64,000 nt of DNA from contig CAKOSZ010000002.1 in assembly GCA_934119955.1 (NCBI GenBank), positions 1 to 64,000 on the forward strand. The letters run 5' to 3'. A program made the translations under genes and the position numbers. Every line of letters begins with the position of its first letter. Positions within the stretch are counted from its first letter, which is position 1. This stretch comes from an uncultured Bacilli bacterium (lineage in GTDB: Bacteria > Bacillota_I > Bacilli_A > RF39 > UBA660). Shown in pieces: positions 15,901 through 24,649 of the stretch. The notes under the pieces are model-generated. The model was not told the origin of the DNA, did no database searches, and worked only from the letters and a program-made list of their open reading frames with translations.

Positions 15901-17886
15901 GATACAAAGATATGTGCAAATATTTATATTAATGGTGCTTCTAAAATAGGAACTAGTACAAGTGATAAGGAATTATGTTGTAATTCAACAAATGGTTCTT
16001 CTTGTGCTATAACACTTCCATCAATTACTCCAAAAAGTGGTTTTACAGCACTTGGTTATAGTGATGATGGAGACGCATTAACAAGTGCTAGTTATCAAGC
16101 AAATCAAAGTGTAACAATTTATAAACCAACAAGTGATGACGAGAAATTACCAAGTTATTATGCAATTACGCGTAGTACTACTAGAAATACTTATAACGTT
16201 ACTTTTGACTTAAACGGAGCAACATCTTATACAACTGGAGGAAGTACTTATACAGCATCTAAAACATTCAGTTGTAATGCAGATTACGCTTATAATGGAG
16301 ATGAGTTACCAGATGAATGTGGAATAACCTTACCAACAATTACAAGATCTGGATTTACAATTCATGGTTGGGCAGAAGATTCTAATAAACAAAGTGCAAC
16401 TTATCAGGTTAATCAAGTAATAACTCTTCATGATGATATTGATTTATTTGCAATTACTTCAAAAAGTGTTACTTTAAAATACAATACCAATAGTACAACA
16501 ACAGTAACGACTGATAATTTAACAAGTAAAAAAGAAACAAAAACTATGTTTAATACTGATGGAGTAATGTTTAATATTCCAAGTTATAATGATGGCAAAG
16601 TATGTAGAAATACTGGAGGAGATAAGTACCATGGTTATAAGTTACTAGGTTTATCATCAAATCAAAGTGGCAACAATGTAGAATTTTGTTTTGGTGATCA
16701 AATATATCTTGAAAGTGATAAAACATTATTCTTAGTATGGCAAGACAAATATGCAACTGCTGTTGGAAATGTAAGTGGTAATTTAATATTAAGAGCAGGG
16801 GCAGGAAAAAGTAATGATAAATTAGCGTCAATTAAAAAAGGAGATCCAGTTTATATTCAAAGTGCAAAATATAAATGGAATAGTAGTGATAAGCATACTT
16901 GGTATCCTGTTATATATGGTTCTAAAATAGGTTGGGCTGCGGGAAATACATCTAATAATAGTACTTTGAAAAATTTAAAATTAACATCAACTCCAAATGC
17001 AGATAGTTGTGAATATGCTTATTCCTGTACAAGTAATAATAAACTTTTAAGTATAACTCCAAGTGATGTAGTATTAAATATTACCTCAAATACATCTAAA
17101 CAAAAAATGCAACAAACTTTATCAATTGCTAATCAGTGTGGTCCAATGACAGAGGCAACAAGTAGCAATTCTTCCTTAGTAACAGCAACGACCTCAGGTG
17201 TTGTTAAGGCAGTATCTGGTAGTGTTGCGGTTAATCAAACTAAAAGTGCAGTTGTAACTTTCTCAACTAAATATGGTTGTAGTGAAAAAGTAAATGTTTT
17301 AGTAAAAAATACAGAAGCAACAGCCCCAGATATTACAATTTCTGTTAGTGGAGATTCTTCAACTTGTAGTGGCTCATATATAAAAGGAGCAACAGCAACA
17401 GTTACATGTAGATCAGATTTACCAATAACTTCATATTCTGCTACAATTGGTTCAACTTCATATACTGAAACAACCTCAGGTAATACTAAGACTTCAACAA
17501 TTAGTCTATCTTCAACAGGTTCTAAAACAATAAATGTAACCTGTTCAAATGCCGAAGGAACTTCTACTGCTTCAAAGAGTGTTTCAATTAAAGTTAAAAA
17601 TGCTTCTTCTTCATGTGGATGTTCTACTCATTATTCAGCCTCAACTGCTGGTACAACTTGTAGCAGGTGTAAAAGTTGGAGTCTTTATATTAATTCTGTT
17701 TCGTATTTGAATTCTAAAAAAAGTACTAGCTGTCGTTATAATGCTGCAAGTAAAGCATTTTATAAAGATACTTATTCTAACTGGCAAGAAATGAGTGGCG
17801 GTAAGTATAAATGGAAAGTTGATACGCCTACTTATAAATGCACATTATTTGCTTGTAAAACTTATAAAACATGTTGTCATACATAG
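12991..17886 (+). CDS. Giant prepilin-type surface protein, copy 2 (1631 aa)
   Basis: This is a paralog of the protein encoded at 8929. The prepilin signal (KKGFTLVELLSTIAILAVIL, Glu at +5) and the first 240 or so residues are almost identical. It then has an MBG-like domain, two nearly identical 242-residue units each combining MBG-like and Ig-like sequence (14265-15660), another MBG-like domain, two Listeria-Bacteroides-type repeats (about 15,900-16,470), an SH3-like domain (about 16,740-16,960), an Ig-like domain (about 17,310-17,610) and a Cys-rich tail ending ACKTYKTCCHT. Tip regions differ from copy 1 while heads and the last Ig domain match, a mosaic pattern. The ATG at 12991 follows the conserved promoter. 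The protein is probably anchored by its pilin helix and exported by a type IV pilus or competence-type machine encoded elsewhere. Confidence 0.8.
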   Translation: MKDKKGFTLVELLSTIAILAVILGIASASYIGIKRHIRRSYYNTLEESILVSGGEYFSYTTDKPNIFGDEKKISLEKLVEGKYITEVIDQKGKSCNLSGSYVTAYKNSSDKSDYYVCLKCPEDDYPNDKDNINKACSGEVTYGLRMIATIGNTSKLYKEGEYTNQDVKLTFQTYNDVTDIEVKKDNKVVDKCTMTDKNGLKSCSIEIISSGKYEYYGYNKNNNNQTKSGTIDILIDNVKPEFNVYDDESLINKKEVLKSTESNNTSIIVNVKNIKDLNSGVKTIKYTFDSNYTNIDRTKEEFKIEKKLNLGKTNLKIKVEDYAGNINTRVITYEVYKKTAKPDTAYCNTLTYNGNNQTLTKTGDNFTFSNNVKKNAGTYEVVAKLNENYRWQDDKNDDIKINCSIDKKSIAVTWNNPTLTYNGANQGPTPSAISGVTGETINLTRTTSKNAGNYTSTATCSKVTGGNATCNNYTLSSNKKAFTINKATPTLTLSAASGSVNAGSSITFTEKANVAGSFGNVSGTTGVAKVSPASYKGVAANTAKTVTVTGVSNGNSTITITFTPTDKTNYNTKTATYTVKGYKVASLGSCNTLTYNGTSQTLAANGTGVSYTNNSGTNATSYTVTVAVINGYRFSDNTTSKTLSCSIAKKTVAVTWTAGTYTYNGSDQGPTPSAISGVTGETINLTRTTSKNAGNYTSTATCSKVTGGNATCNNYTLSSNKKAFTINKATPTLTLSAASGSVNAGSSITFTEKANVAGSFGNVSGTTGVAKVSPASYKGVAANTAKTVTVTGVSNGNSTITITFTPTDKTNYNTKTATYTVKGYKVASLGSCNTLTYNGTSQTLAANGTGVSYTNNSGTNATSYTVTVAVINGYRFSDNTTSKTLSCSIAKRKITIKANDQKITTSVSSLPSDVTVTNLASGDTLSSIKLTESGGSETGNIIPSNAVIVRGTNTVTSNYNITYKNGTYKRDTKICANIYINGASKIGTSTSDKELCCNSTNGSSCAITLPSITPKSGFTALGYSDDGDALTSASYQANQSVTIYKPTSDDEKLPSYYAITRSTTRNTYNVTFDLNGATSYTTGGSTYTASKTFSCNADYAYNGDELPDECGITLPTITRSGFTIHGWAEDSNKQSATYQVNQVITLHDDIDLFAITSKSVTLKYNTNSTTTVTTDNLTSKKETKTMFNTDGVMFNIPSYNDGKVCRNTGGDKYHGYKLLGLSSNQSGNNVEFCFGDQIYLESDKTLFLVWQDKYATAVGNVSGNLILRAGAGKSNDKLASIKKGDPVYIQSAKYKWNSSDKHTWYPVIYGSKIGWAAGNTSNNSTLKNLKLTSTPNADSCEYAYSCTSNNKLLSITPSDVVLNITSNTSKQKMQQTLSIANQCGPMTEATSSNSSLVTATTSGVVKAVSGSVAVNQTKSAVVTFSTKYGCSEKVNVLVKNTEATAPDITISVSGDSSTCSGSYIKGATATVTCRSDLPITSYSATIGSTSYTETTSGNTKTSTISLSSTGSKTINVTCSNAEGTSTASKSVSIKVKNASSSCGCSTHYSASTAGTTCSRCKSWSLYINSVSYLNSKKSTSCRYNAASKAFYKDTYSNWQEMSGGKYKWKVDTPTYKCTLFACKTYKTCCHT
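14265..15716 (+). repeat. Two tandem 726-bp in-frame repeats
   Basis: The word TCAAGGACCAACACCAAGTG occurs at 14265 and again at 14991, a period of 726 bases (242 codons). The first roughly 630 bases of each unit appear identical including third positions. Near the unit ends (about 14,894 against 15,620) synonymous differences appear, and the second unit then grades into different sequence by about 15,660. Each unit encodes an MBG-like segment and an Ig-like segment rich in Thr, Ser, Gly and Ala with few Leu. The repeat is absent from copy 1, which explains most of the length difference. Confidence 0.9.
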
Positions 17887-17894
17887 GAGGATTT

Positions 17895-18530
17895 ATGAAA
17901 AATAAAAAAATGTTAACTATAATAGCCTTAATCTGTTTTTTACTAGGAGTAGTAATAATAGTATTTGCTTTAACTAAAAAGGATAGTAATACTAGATTAG
18001 AAATTGAGTTTTCTAATCTAGTTACTACTGATAATACTTTTACAATAGATTATAAAAATATATCTAATAAGGATATTGAAAATAAAAAAATTATATTATT
18101 TTTAGAAAATAATGATAAAAAATTAATCATGACTGTTGAAGTTGATATAGATAGTTTAAAAATAAATGAAACTAAAACTTATGAATATAGTCAAGATTCT
18201 CCTTTTAAAGAAATACCAAAATATTATTATTATAAAGATTATGATTCTAAGATAGAAATAATTGAAAATATAAATTTAGATACTAAACTTACTAATATAT
18301 TAAAAGAAAATGCTAAAATTGTTACTGAAAATAAATTTCAATTAGATACGTTTACAGATACTAAACTAACAGTAGTTGATCTTGAAAGGGAATTAAATAA
18401 AGAAATTACTATCTTTCATGATAAAAGTTATGGTTGTTCTTTAACTAATTCTTATGTTTTAGTAACTAAACAAAATAATAATTATAATTATGAAACTTAT
18501 ATAGAATGCGATATTTTTAAAGAAGAATAG
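17895..18530 (+). CDS. Single-pass membrane protein downstream of giant pilin 2 (211 aa)
   Basis: I do not recognise the family. The protein starts MKNKKM, has one N-terminal hydrophobic helix (about residues 6-27) and then a predicted extracytoplasmic region of about 180 residues rich in Asn, Lys, Asp and Thr, with two cysteines late in the chain (CSLTNSY and ECDIF). The ATG at 17895 follows a strong AGGAGG that directly abuts the stop of the giant pilin gene, so the two are co-transcribed. An accessory or pilin-interacting role is inferred from position only. It ends at a clear terminator. Confidence 0.65.
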   Translation: MKNKKMLTIIALICFLLGVVIIVFALTKKDSNTRLEIEFSNLVTTDNTFTIDYKNISNKDIENKKIILFLENNDKKLIMTVEVDIDSLKINETKTYEYSQDSPFKEIPKYYYYKDYDSKIEIIENINLDTKLTNILKENAKIVTENKFQLDTFTDTKLTVVDLERELNKEITIFHDKSYGCSLTNSYVLVTKQNNNYNYETYIECDIFKEE

Positions 18531-18552
18531 TTACCATTAATTATTCTTTTTT
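18523..18552 (+). terminator. Terminator of the second giant pilin unit
   Basis: AAGAATA (18523-18529) and TATTCTT (18542-18548) form a 7-bp stem overlapping the stop codon of the small membrane protein, followed by a T run. Confidence 0.7.
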
Positions 18553-18555
18553 ATC

Positions 18556-18583
18556 TTGTAAAATTTTTTAAATATGGTACAAT
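18556..18583 (+). promoter_or_regulatory. Sigma-A promoter of the dnaG-rpoD-trmK operon
   Basis: TTGTAA (18556-18561), a 16-base spacer and TACAAT (18578-18583) lie 25 bases upstream of the dnaG ATG, which is preceded by GGAGGTG. Confidence 0.65.
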
Positions 18584-18607
18584 AAATTTGTTTATTTGGA
18601 GGTGTAT

Positions 18608-20335
18608 ATGGACTATGAATTAATATCTAAAATTAGAGAAAATACAGATATAGTAGAGTTTATTTCAAAATATATTCCTCTGGTTAAAAAAGGTAAAAAT
18701 TATTTTGGTTTATGTCCTTTTCATAATGATAATAATCCATCTTTAAGTGTATCAAGAGAAAAACAAATATATAAATGTTTTGTTTGTGGGGAATCTGGTA
18801 ATGTATTTAATTTTTTAGAAAAATATGAAAATATATCTTTTTATGAAGCAGTTAAAATAATAGGGGATAGTGTAGGTATTAGTGTTTCAAATAAATTCCA
18901 AGTAACACATGAGGATAAAAATCAAATTTACTATGATATTTATGATATAACTAATAAATTTTTTCAAAATAATCTTTTTTCAAGTGAAGGATCTGAGGCA
19001 AGAAAATATTTAGAACAAAGGAAATTAGACTTAGATACAATAAAAGAATTTCAAATAGGCTTATCTCTTAATAAAACTAATTCTTTATATGAATTGTTAG
19101 TTAAAAAAGGTTATACAATGGAAGTATTAGAAAAATCAGGTTTAGTAAATTTGAATCATGATGTTTATATAAATAGAATAATATTTCCTCTTATGTCTCC
19201 AACTGGTTTAATTAATGGCTTTTCAGGAAGAATTTATCATGGTGAAAATTTAAATAAATATTTAAATACCAGTGAAACACCTATTTTTAAAAAGGGTGAA
19301 AATATCTTTAACTATAAAAGAGCAAAAGAAGAGACTAGGATTAAAAAATATGTTATTTTAATGGAAGGATTCATGGCGGTTATAAGAGCATATACAATAG
19401 GAGTTAAAAATTGTATAGCAACTATGGGGACTTCTTTAACCAAAGATCAAATTAATTTAATTAAAAGACTTACTAATACAGTTTATTTATGTTTAGATGG
19501 AGATAATGCTGGAATTAATGCAACTATTAATAATGGAAAATTATTACTTGATAATAATTTAAATGTTAAAGTTCTTCCATTAAGTGATAACTTAGATCCT
19601 GATGATTATATCTTGAAATATGGTAAAGAAAAGTTTTATTCACTTCTTGATAATCCGGTTAATTATGAAGATTTTAAAATAAAAGTTTTAAAAAAAGATG
19701 TTGATTTTAATAGTACGACTGATTTAAGTGATTATATCAATAAGGTTTTAAAAGAAATAAGTTTGGTTGATGATGAAATTAAACGAGAAATAATGTTAAA
19801 AAATCTTGCTAAGGAAACAAATGTGTGGTATAATACATTGGAAAAAAAATTAAATGAGTTGTTGTCTAAAAAAGAGGTTCCTAAAAAAGTTATTATTGAT
19901 TTTCCTAAACGAGCTAAAAAGGATAAATATGAAAAAACTATGCAGACTATAATTTATTATATGTTAACAAGTAAAGAAGTAATTAACATAGTAGATAATA
20001 GTAATATCTATTTTCCAGTTGATAGTTATAGAATGTTAGCAAGAGAAATAACCGATTATTATTTTAAATATGGAAGTATTAATTTGGCTGATTTTAGTTC
20101 TTATATAGAAAATTCAAGTATAAAATCTGTTTTTAAGGAAATAATGGGATTAGATTTAGACATGGATGTTTCAAATACAACTATTTTAGAATACTTAAAG
20201 GTAATAAATGACTATAATGTGTCTCTTGAAATCAAAAGATTAGAGAATTTAATGAAAGATAAAGTTGATCCGTTAGAGCAGGCTAAAATAGGAGATGAAA
20301 TTTTGAAACTTAAAATGGGGAGTGAAAAATCATGA
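18608..20335 (+). CDS. dnaG: DNA primase DnaG
   Basis: DnaG makes the RNA primers for chromosomal replication. The 575-residue protein has the CHC2 zinc-binding domain (CPFH at 36-39, CFVC at 57-60), the primase core and a TOPRIM fold (VILMEGFMAVIRA, then LCLDGDNAG, then DNLDPDDYI). A C-terminal helical region for helicase contact follows. Length and order match bacterial DnaG (about 580-600 aa). The ATG at 18608 follows GGAGGTG; an in-frame TTG at 18596 overlaps that site and was rejected. It overlaps rpoD by 4 bases in the classic macromolecular-synthesis operon, which here lacks rpsU (rpsU is at 36147). Confidence 0.96.
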   Translation: MDYELISKIRENTDIVEFISKYIPLVKKGKNYFGLCPFHNDNNPSLSVSREKQIYKCFVCGESGNVFNFLEKYENISFYEAVKIIGDSVGISVSNKFQVTHEDKNQIYYDIYDITNKFFQNNLFSSEGSEARKYLEQRKLDLDTIKEFQIGLSLNKTNSLYELLVKKGYTMEVLEKSGLVNLNHDVYINRIIFPLMSPTGLINGFSGRIYHGENLNKYLNTSETPIFKKGENIFNYKRAKEETRIKKYVILMEGFMAVIRAYTIGVKNCIATMGTSLTKDQINLIKRLTNTVYLCLDGDNAGINATINNGKLLLDNNLNVKVLPLSDNLDPDDYILKYGKEKFYSLLDNPVNYEDFKIKVLKKDVDFNSTTDLSDYINKVLKEISLVDDEIKREIMLKNLAKETNVWYNTLEKKLNELLSKKEVPKKVIIDFPKRAKKDKYEKTMQTIIYYMLTSKEVINIVDNSNIYFPVDSYRMLAREITDYYFKYGSINLADFSSYIENSSIKSVFKEIMGLDLDMDVSNTTILEYLKVINDYNVSLEIKRLENLMKDKVDPLEQAKIGDEILKLKMGSEKS

Positions 20336-21429
20336 TTAATGAAGTTAAATCATTTGATGAAAGAAAAAGTACGCTTGTAGAATTAGGAAAGAAAAAAGGG
20401 TATGTTACTTATGAAGAACTTGCAAATGAATTAAAAGGACTAGATATAGATGCTGATAGTCTAGATGATTTATATAATGTTTTACTTGAAAATAGAATAG
20501 ATATTATATCAGAAGATGAAGAAGTAAGTGAAACAGAAAATATAGTTCTTGAATCTCCTGATAAGATTTTAGAAGATTTAGGAAGTTCCAAAGATATTAA
20601 AATAAGTGATCCAGTTAGGATGTATTTAAAAGAAATAGGACGTATTAATCTTCTTACAAGTGATGAAGAGTTTGAATATGCAAAACTTGCTAATCAAGGT
20701 GATGAACATGCTAAATCAATGCTTGCTGAGTCTAATTTACGTTTAGTAGTCAGTATTGCTAAAAGATATGTAGGACGTGGTATGTTATTTCTTGATTTAA
20801 TTCAAGAAGGAAACATTGGTCTTATGAAAGCAGTTGAAAAATTTGATCCAGGAAAAGGTTATAAATTTTCAACTTATGCAACTTGGTGGATTCGTCAAGC
20901 AATTACTCGTGCAATTGCTGATCAAGCAAGAACTATTAGAATTCCTGTTCATATGGTAGAAACTATTAATAAACTTGCTCGTGTTCAAAGACAATTAACC
21001 CAAGAGTTAAATCGTGAACCAACTGATGAAGAAATTGCTAAAAAACTTGGAGTATCTTTGGATAAAGTACGCGAAGTATATAAAATAAGTCAAGATCCAG
21101 TAAGTCTTGAAACTCCAATTGGAGAAGAAGATGACTCACATTTAGGAGATTTTATTAAAGATGAAAGAACTATGTCACCAGAAGAATATGCAACTGTTGG
21201 TATGTTAAAAGAAGAATTATCAGGAGTATTATTAACTTTAACAGAAAGGGAAGAAAAAGTATTACGTCTTCGCTTTGGTCTTGATGATGGACAATGTAGA
21301 ACCTTAGAAGAAGTTGGACAAATTTTTAATGTTACGAGAGAAAGAATTCGTCAAATTGAAGCCAAAGCATTAAGAAAACTAAGACATCCATCACGTAGTC
21401 GTAAACTAAAAGACTTCTTAACTGACTAA
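20332..21429 (+). CDS. rpoD: RNA polymerase primary sigma factor (sigma-A)
   Basis: This is the housekeeping sigma factor. The 365-residue protein has an N-terminal region 1.1-like segment (about 1-75), region 1.2 (DPVRMYLKEIGRINLLT), region 2 with GRGMLFLDLIQEGNIGLMKA and FSTYATWWIRQAITRAIADQ, region 3, and region 4 with the helix-turn-helix LEEVGQIFNVTRERIRQIEA. Its length is like B. subtilis SigA (371). It overlaps dnaG upstream and abuts trmK downstream, so the three are co-transcribed. Codon usage is less AT-extreme than its neighbours (for example CGT for Arg), consistent with high expression. Confidence 0.97.
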   Translation: MINEVKSFDERKSTLVELGKKKGYVTYEELANELKGLDIDADSLDDLYNVLLENRIDIISEDEEVSETENIVLESPDKILEDLGSSKDIKISDPVRMYLKEIGRINLLTSDEEFEYAKLANQGDEHAKSMLAESNLRLVVSIAKRYVGRGMLFLDLIQEGNIGLMKAVEKFDPGKGYKFSTYATWWIRQAITRAIADQARTIRIPVHMVETINKLARVQRQLTQELNREPTDEEIAKKLGVSLDKVREVYKISQDPVSLETPIGEEDDSHLGDFIKDERTMSPEEYATVGMLKEELSGVLLTLTEREEKVLRLRFGLDDGQCRTLEEVGQIFNVTRERIRQIEAKALRKLRHPSRSRKLKDFLTD

Positions 21430-22082
21430 TGAAACTATCAAAAAGGCTACTAACAGTAGCCTCTTTTGTTCCAGATAATTCGAATTTAATAGATGTAGGG
21501 TGTGATCATGCCTTACTAGATATTTATTTAATGAAAAATTTAAAAAATATTAAAATACTTGCAACTGATATAAACGAAAATCCCTTAAAAATAGCAAGAA
21601 ACAATATAGAAAAATATAATTTACAAGATAAAATTGAATTAAAACAAATGAATGGAATAGAAAATATCCCATCCTTTATTGATACAATTGTAATCTCAGG
21701 TATGGGTGGAATATTAATAACAGATATATTAAAAAAAGAAAAACTTAAAAATGTTAAAACAATTATTCTTGCACCTAATAATGAATTTACAAAAGTTAGA
21801 CGTCATTTAAAAAAAATAAACTTTTATATAGAAAAAGAACAACTTATAATTGATGATAAAAAAACATATTTAATTTTATTACTTAAAAAAGGCAAAAGAG
21901 AAACTAATCCTTATTTTGGAACTTTAAAAAATAATAATTTAGAAACAATTTATTATTATACCAATATTTTAAATACTAATTTAAAAATACTTAAAAATTT
22001 ACCAAGAAAGTATCTTTTTAAAAGAATAAAATTAAAATTAGAAAGTAAAAAAATAAAGAGATTTTTAAATAAAACTACTTGA
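21429..22082 (+). CDS. trmK: tRNA (adenine-N1)-methyltransferase TrmK
   Basis: TrmK methylates N1 of adenine 22 in some tRNAs using S-adenosylmethionine. The 217-residue protein begins LSKRLLTVASFVP and has the SAM-binding loop LIDVGCDHALLDIYL (about 20-34), ATDINENPL, and the characteristic VISGMGGILITDIL. The C-terminus is a lysine-rich helical region. Location straight after rpoD (one-base overlap) is typical of Firmicutes (yqfN). A terminator overlaps its end. Confidence 0.92.
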   Translation: MKLSKRLLTVASFVPDNSNLIDVGCDHALLDIYLMKNLKNIKILATDINENPLKIARNNIEKYNLQDKIELKQMNGIENIPSFIDTIVISGMGGILITDILKKEKLKNVKTIILAPNNEFTKVRRHLKKINFYIEKEQLIIDDKKTYLILLLKKGKRETNPYFGTLKNNNLETIYYYTNILNTNLKILKNLPRKYLFKRIKLKLESKKIKRFLNKTT

Positions 22083-22100
22083 TTACCTAGTAGTTTTTTT
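22071..22100 (+). terminator. Terminator of the dnaG-rpoD-trmK operon
   Basis: AAAACTACT (22071-22079) and AGTAGTTTT (22089-22097) form a 9-bp stem with a 9-base loop followed by T residues, overlapping the trmK stop codon. Confidence 0.85.
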
Positions 22101-22128
22101 GTATAATTTATATATATTAGGAGGTTAT

Positions 22129-23691
22129 ATGATAATTAGAAAACCTTATGCCTTTTTAATTAAATATTTTAAAATTATTCATATAATAGTATTTATATTA
22201 TTAACTTTTTCTTTATTTAAGTTAAGAAATATTTACTTGTTTTTTAGAAATTATTTAATAAATGGGGCTTATTTATATACAGATAATATGGCAAGTAGTT
22301 ATGTTGGTATTTTGTTTATAATAATAATAATCTTTTTAATTGGTATATTTTTAAGTATTTTTCTTTTAATGAAACAAAAGAAAAAGCCAATCATTTATTA
22401 TGTTTTAGCCTTAGTTTATTCAGGTATTTGTTTTATATCTTCATTTGTTTTTATGAGTGCTTTTACATCTCTTGAATATAATACTTTTTCTAATCAATCC
22501 TTAGTATTATTAAGAGATTTGGCAATGATTCTTTATTATAGTGATTATTTATTAATTATTGTTGCCTTTGTTCGTGGTTTTGGTTTTAATATTAAAAAAT
22601 TTAACTTTGAACGTGATTTAAAAGACTTAAATATAACTGATAGTGATAGAGAAGAAATAGAAATAAATTCTTCAATTGACTATGAAAAAATAACAAATTC
22701 TTTAAGAAGAAGCAAAAGAAATTTTTCTTATTATATAAAGGAAAATTCTTATATATTAACAGTTTTCTTAGTAATTACTTTATTAATTATAACGTCAATT
22801 CTAGCAGTTAATAAATTAGTTTATAATAAAGTATACAGAGAAAATCAAGAAATTGTTATTGATAAAGCCAATTTAATTATTAATAATTCGTATTTAACAG
22901 ATTTAGATTATAAAGGTAATCTTATTAAAAATAATAAAAAATATGTGATAGTTGATTTTAATATTTATAACCATTACGAAAAGGGAATAAAATTAGATTA
23001 TTCTAATATGAAATTAAAGATTGATAATACTTATTATTATGCTAAAAATACTAATGTATTTAGTGATCTTGGTACAGTTTATAAGGGACAAAATATAAAA
23101 GCAAATACTAATAATAATTATATTTTTGTCTTTGAACTTGCTAAAAATATAAATGTAGAAAATTGTTATTTTGAGTTTTATATTGGATCAAATACTAGTA
23201 ATGGTGAGGTTAAGCAAATTGTTAAGAATATTAAAATTAATCCAACTACCTTTTCTTCAAAAGATTTAGGTAAATTTGAATTTAATTCTTTGGTTGAAAT
23301 AAACAATAATTTTATTAAATCTTCTAAATTCAATATAAGTAATGTTACAGTTTTAGATATAGATAATTATAAATATACTAAATGTGGAATAAATGAAAGT
23401 GAATGCACAGATTATGAGGCAAGTATTTTACCAAGTGTAGGTAAATTATTACTTAAAATTGAGTATTCATATACTGGTAATAATGATTTATTTAAATATG
23501 TAAGTATAAAATATAAAAAGAATAATAAAACATATAAACTTACAAATATCGATAATGTTACTCCTAGTAACTATCCAAGAGAAGATGTTGTTTATCTTGA
23601 TGTACCAAATAGTTTTAAAGAAAGTGACTCTTTAATAATATCTTTTGATGTAAGAGGTACAACTTTTGAATACAATGTTAATAAAATATAG
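22129..23691 (+). CDS. Multi-pass membrane protein with extracytoplasmic domain (520 aa)
   Basis: I do not recognise the exact family. The protein has four hydrophobic segments in the first 160 residues, a short charged cytoplasmic stretch (about 165-205) with many Arg, Lys and Asp, a fifth helix (about 213-232), and a C-terminal extracytoplasmic region of about 285 residues. The latter contains two similar beta-rich halves (VDFNIYNHYEKGIKLDYSN... and LLKIEYSYTGNNDLFKYVSI...), loosely like DUF4352 or Ig-type domains. The ATG at 22129 follows AGGAGG, and an earlier in-frame ATG at 22099 lies before that site. It ends 7 bases before the first pilin-like gene. The last 90 or so bases of the gene recur at 24760-24849. 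Confidence 0.6.
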   Translation: MIIRKPYAFLIKYFKIIHIIVFILLTFSLFKLRNIYLFFRNYLINGAYLYTDNMASSYVGILFIIIIIFLIGIFLSIFLLMKQKKKPIIYYVLALVYSGICFISSFVFMSAFTSLEYNTFSNQSLVLLRDLAMILYYSDYLLIIVAFVRGFGFNIKKFNFERDLKDLNITDSDREEIEINSSIDYEKITNSLRRSKRNFSYYIKENSYILTVFLVITLLIITSILAVNKLVYNKVYRENQEIVIDKANLIINNSYLTDLDYKGNLIKNNKKYVIVDFNIYNHYEKGIKLDYSNMKLKIDNTYYYAKNTNVFSDLGTVYKGQNIKANTNNNYIFVFELAKNINVENCYFEFYIGSNTSNGEVKQIVKNIKINPTTFSSKDLGKFEFNSLVEINNNFIKSSKFNISNVTVLDIDNYKYTKCGINESECTDYEASILPSVGKLLLKIEYSYTGNNDLFKYVSIKYKKNNKTYKLTNIDNVTPSNYPREDVVYLDVPNSFKESDSLIISFDVRGTTFEYNVNKI

Positions 23692-23698
23692 GTGAGTT

Positions 23699-24649
23699 AT
23701 GAAAAATAAAAAAGGATTTGTATTACTAGAAACTTTGGTAGTAACTATATTTACTTTAATAATATTTACTCTTTTATACACATCAACTGTTCCACTTCTT
23801 GGTAAGTATAAAGATTTATCTTATTATAATGATATAGATATTACTTATGATTTATATTATTTAAAAAGATTAATAAAAAATGATAGTAAATATAATGATA
23901 TTAATAATAGTAGTTATCAAAGTATTAAATGTACTGATTTAGAGGATGCTAATACATGTAATAGTTACTTTGATGCTTTAAATATTAAGAAAAATGATGA
24001 ACTAGTTTACTTAGATTTAAAAGAACTTAGTGCAAATAAAAAATATTTATCAAGTGATATACTTGATTATGTAAATAGAATTGATAAAAAATATAATAAT
24101 TCTAAAATACTTATACTTAAAAGAAATGACTATATATCTTTTGTTAAATGGTTTGAACCAACTGAACCAACTATTGTTTTTGAAAACATAGGTGAAACTA
24201 ATTCATGTGGTTATAAAGATAGTGCAACTGTTAAAATTACTTGTAATTCTCCTGATGGATTTAAATCATTAAAAATAAACAATGAAGAAATTACTGATTT
24301 AGAAAATTTAAAAAGTAAAACTATCGAAAAAACAATTTCATCTTCAACTAGTTTTCAAGTAACTTGTACATCTAAATATGATTTAACTAATAGTGATAGT
24401 GGTGAATCACATGATTACACAGTTTGTGAGAAAGAAACAACTTGTACAAAGTATAATTGTACTTGTACATGTAAATATATAGTGTCAGCGGGATTACCAT
24501 GCAGCGAAACAAAAAAAAGTACAACTGGTTCTTCTTGTAATAGTGCGTGTAGTAGTAAATGTACTAGTTCTCTTGGTTCTTCTTATTGTGGATATAGATA
24601 TAATACAGGAACTTGTTCTTCAAGTACATCAAAATGGGTTAAAAAATAA
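23699..24649 (+). CDS. Prepilin-type surface protein, tandem copy A (316 aa)
   Basis: The N-terminus is a type IV prepilin-like signal, KNKKGFVLLETLVV, with Glu at +5 after the expected Gly-Phe cleavage, followed by a hydrophobic helix of about 22 residues. A helical head (about 30-150) leads to an Ig-like module (CGYKDSATVKITCNSPDG to VTCTSKYDL, about 168-235) and a Cys-rich tail with some 15 cysteines (CTKYNCTCTCKY, SSCNSACSSKCTSS) ending SKWVKK. The ATG is preceded by AGGTGAG overlapping the upstream stop codon. It is nearly identical to copy B through residue 156, then diverges in blocks. It is longer than a typical pseudopilin because of the added module and tail. Confidence 0.75.
   Translation: MKNKKGFVLLETLVVTIFTLIIFTLLYTSTVPLLGKYKDLSYYNDIDITYDLYYLKRLIKNDSKYNDINNSSYQSIKCTDLEDANTCNSYFDALNIKKNDELVYLDLKELSANKKYLSSDILDYVNRIDKKYNNSKILILKRNDYISFVKWFEPTEPTIVFENIGETNSCGYKDSATVKITCNSPDGFKSLKINNEEITDLENLKSKTIEKTISSSTSFQVTCTSKYDLTNSDSGESHDYTVCEKETTCTKYNCTCTCKYIVSAGLPCSETKKSTTGSSCNSACSSKCTSSLGSSYCGYRYNTGTCSSSTSKWVKK

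Noticed and set aside
8929..17886. Sortase-anchored (LPxTG) surface proteins
   Set aside because: No LPxTG-like motif, C-terminal hydrophobic helix or basic tail is present; both proteins end in a Cys-rich segment.
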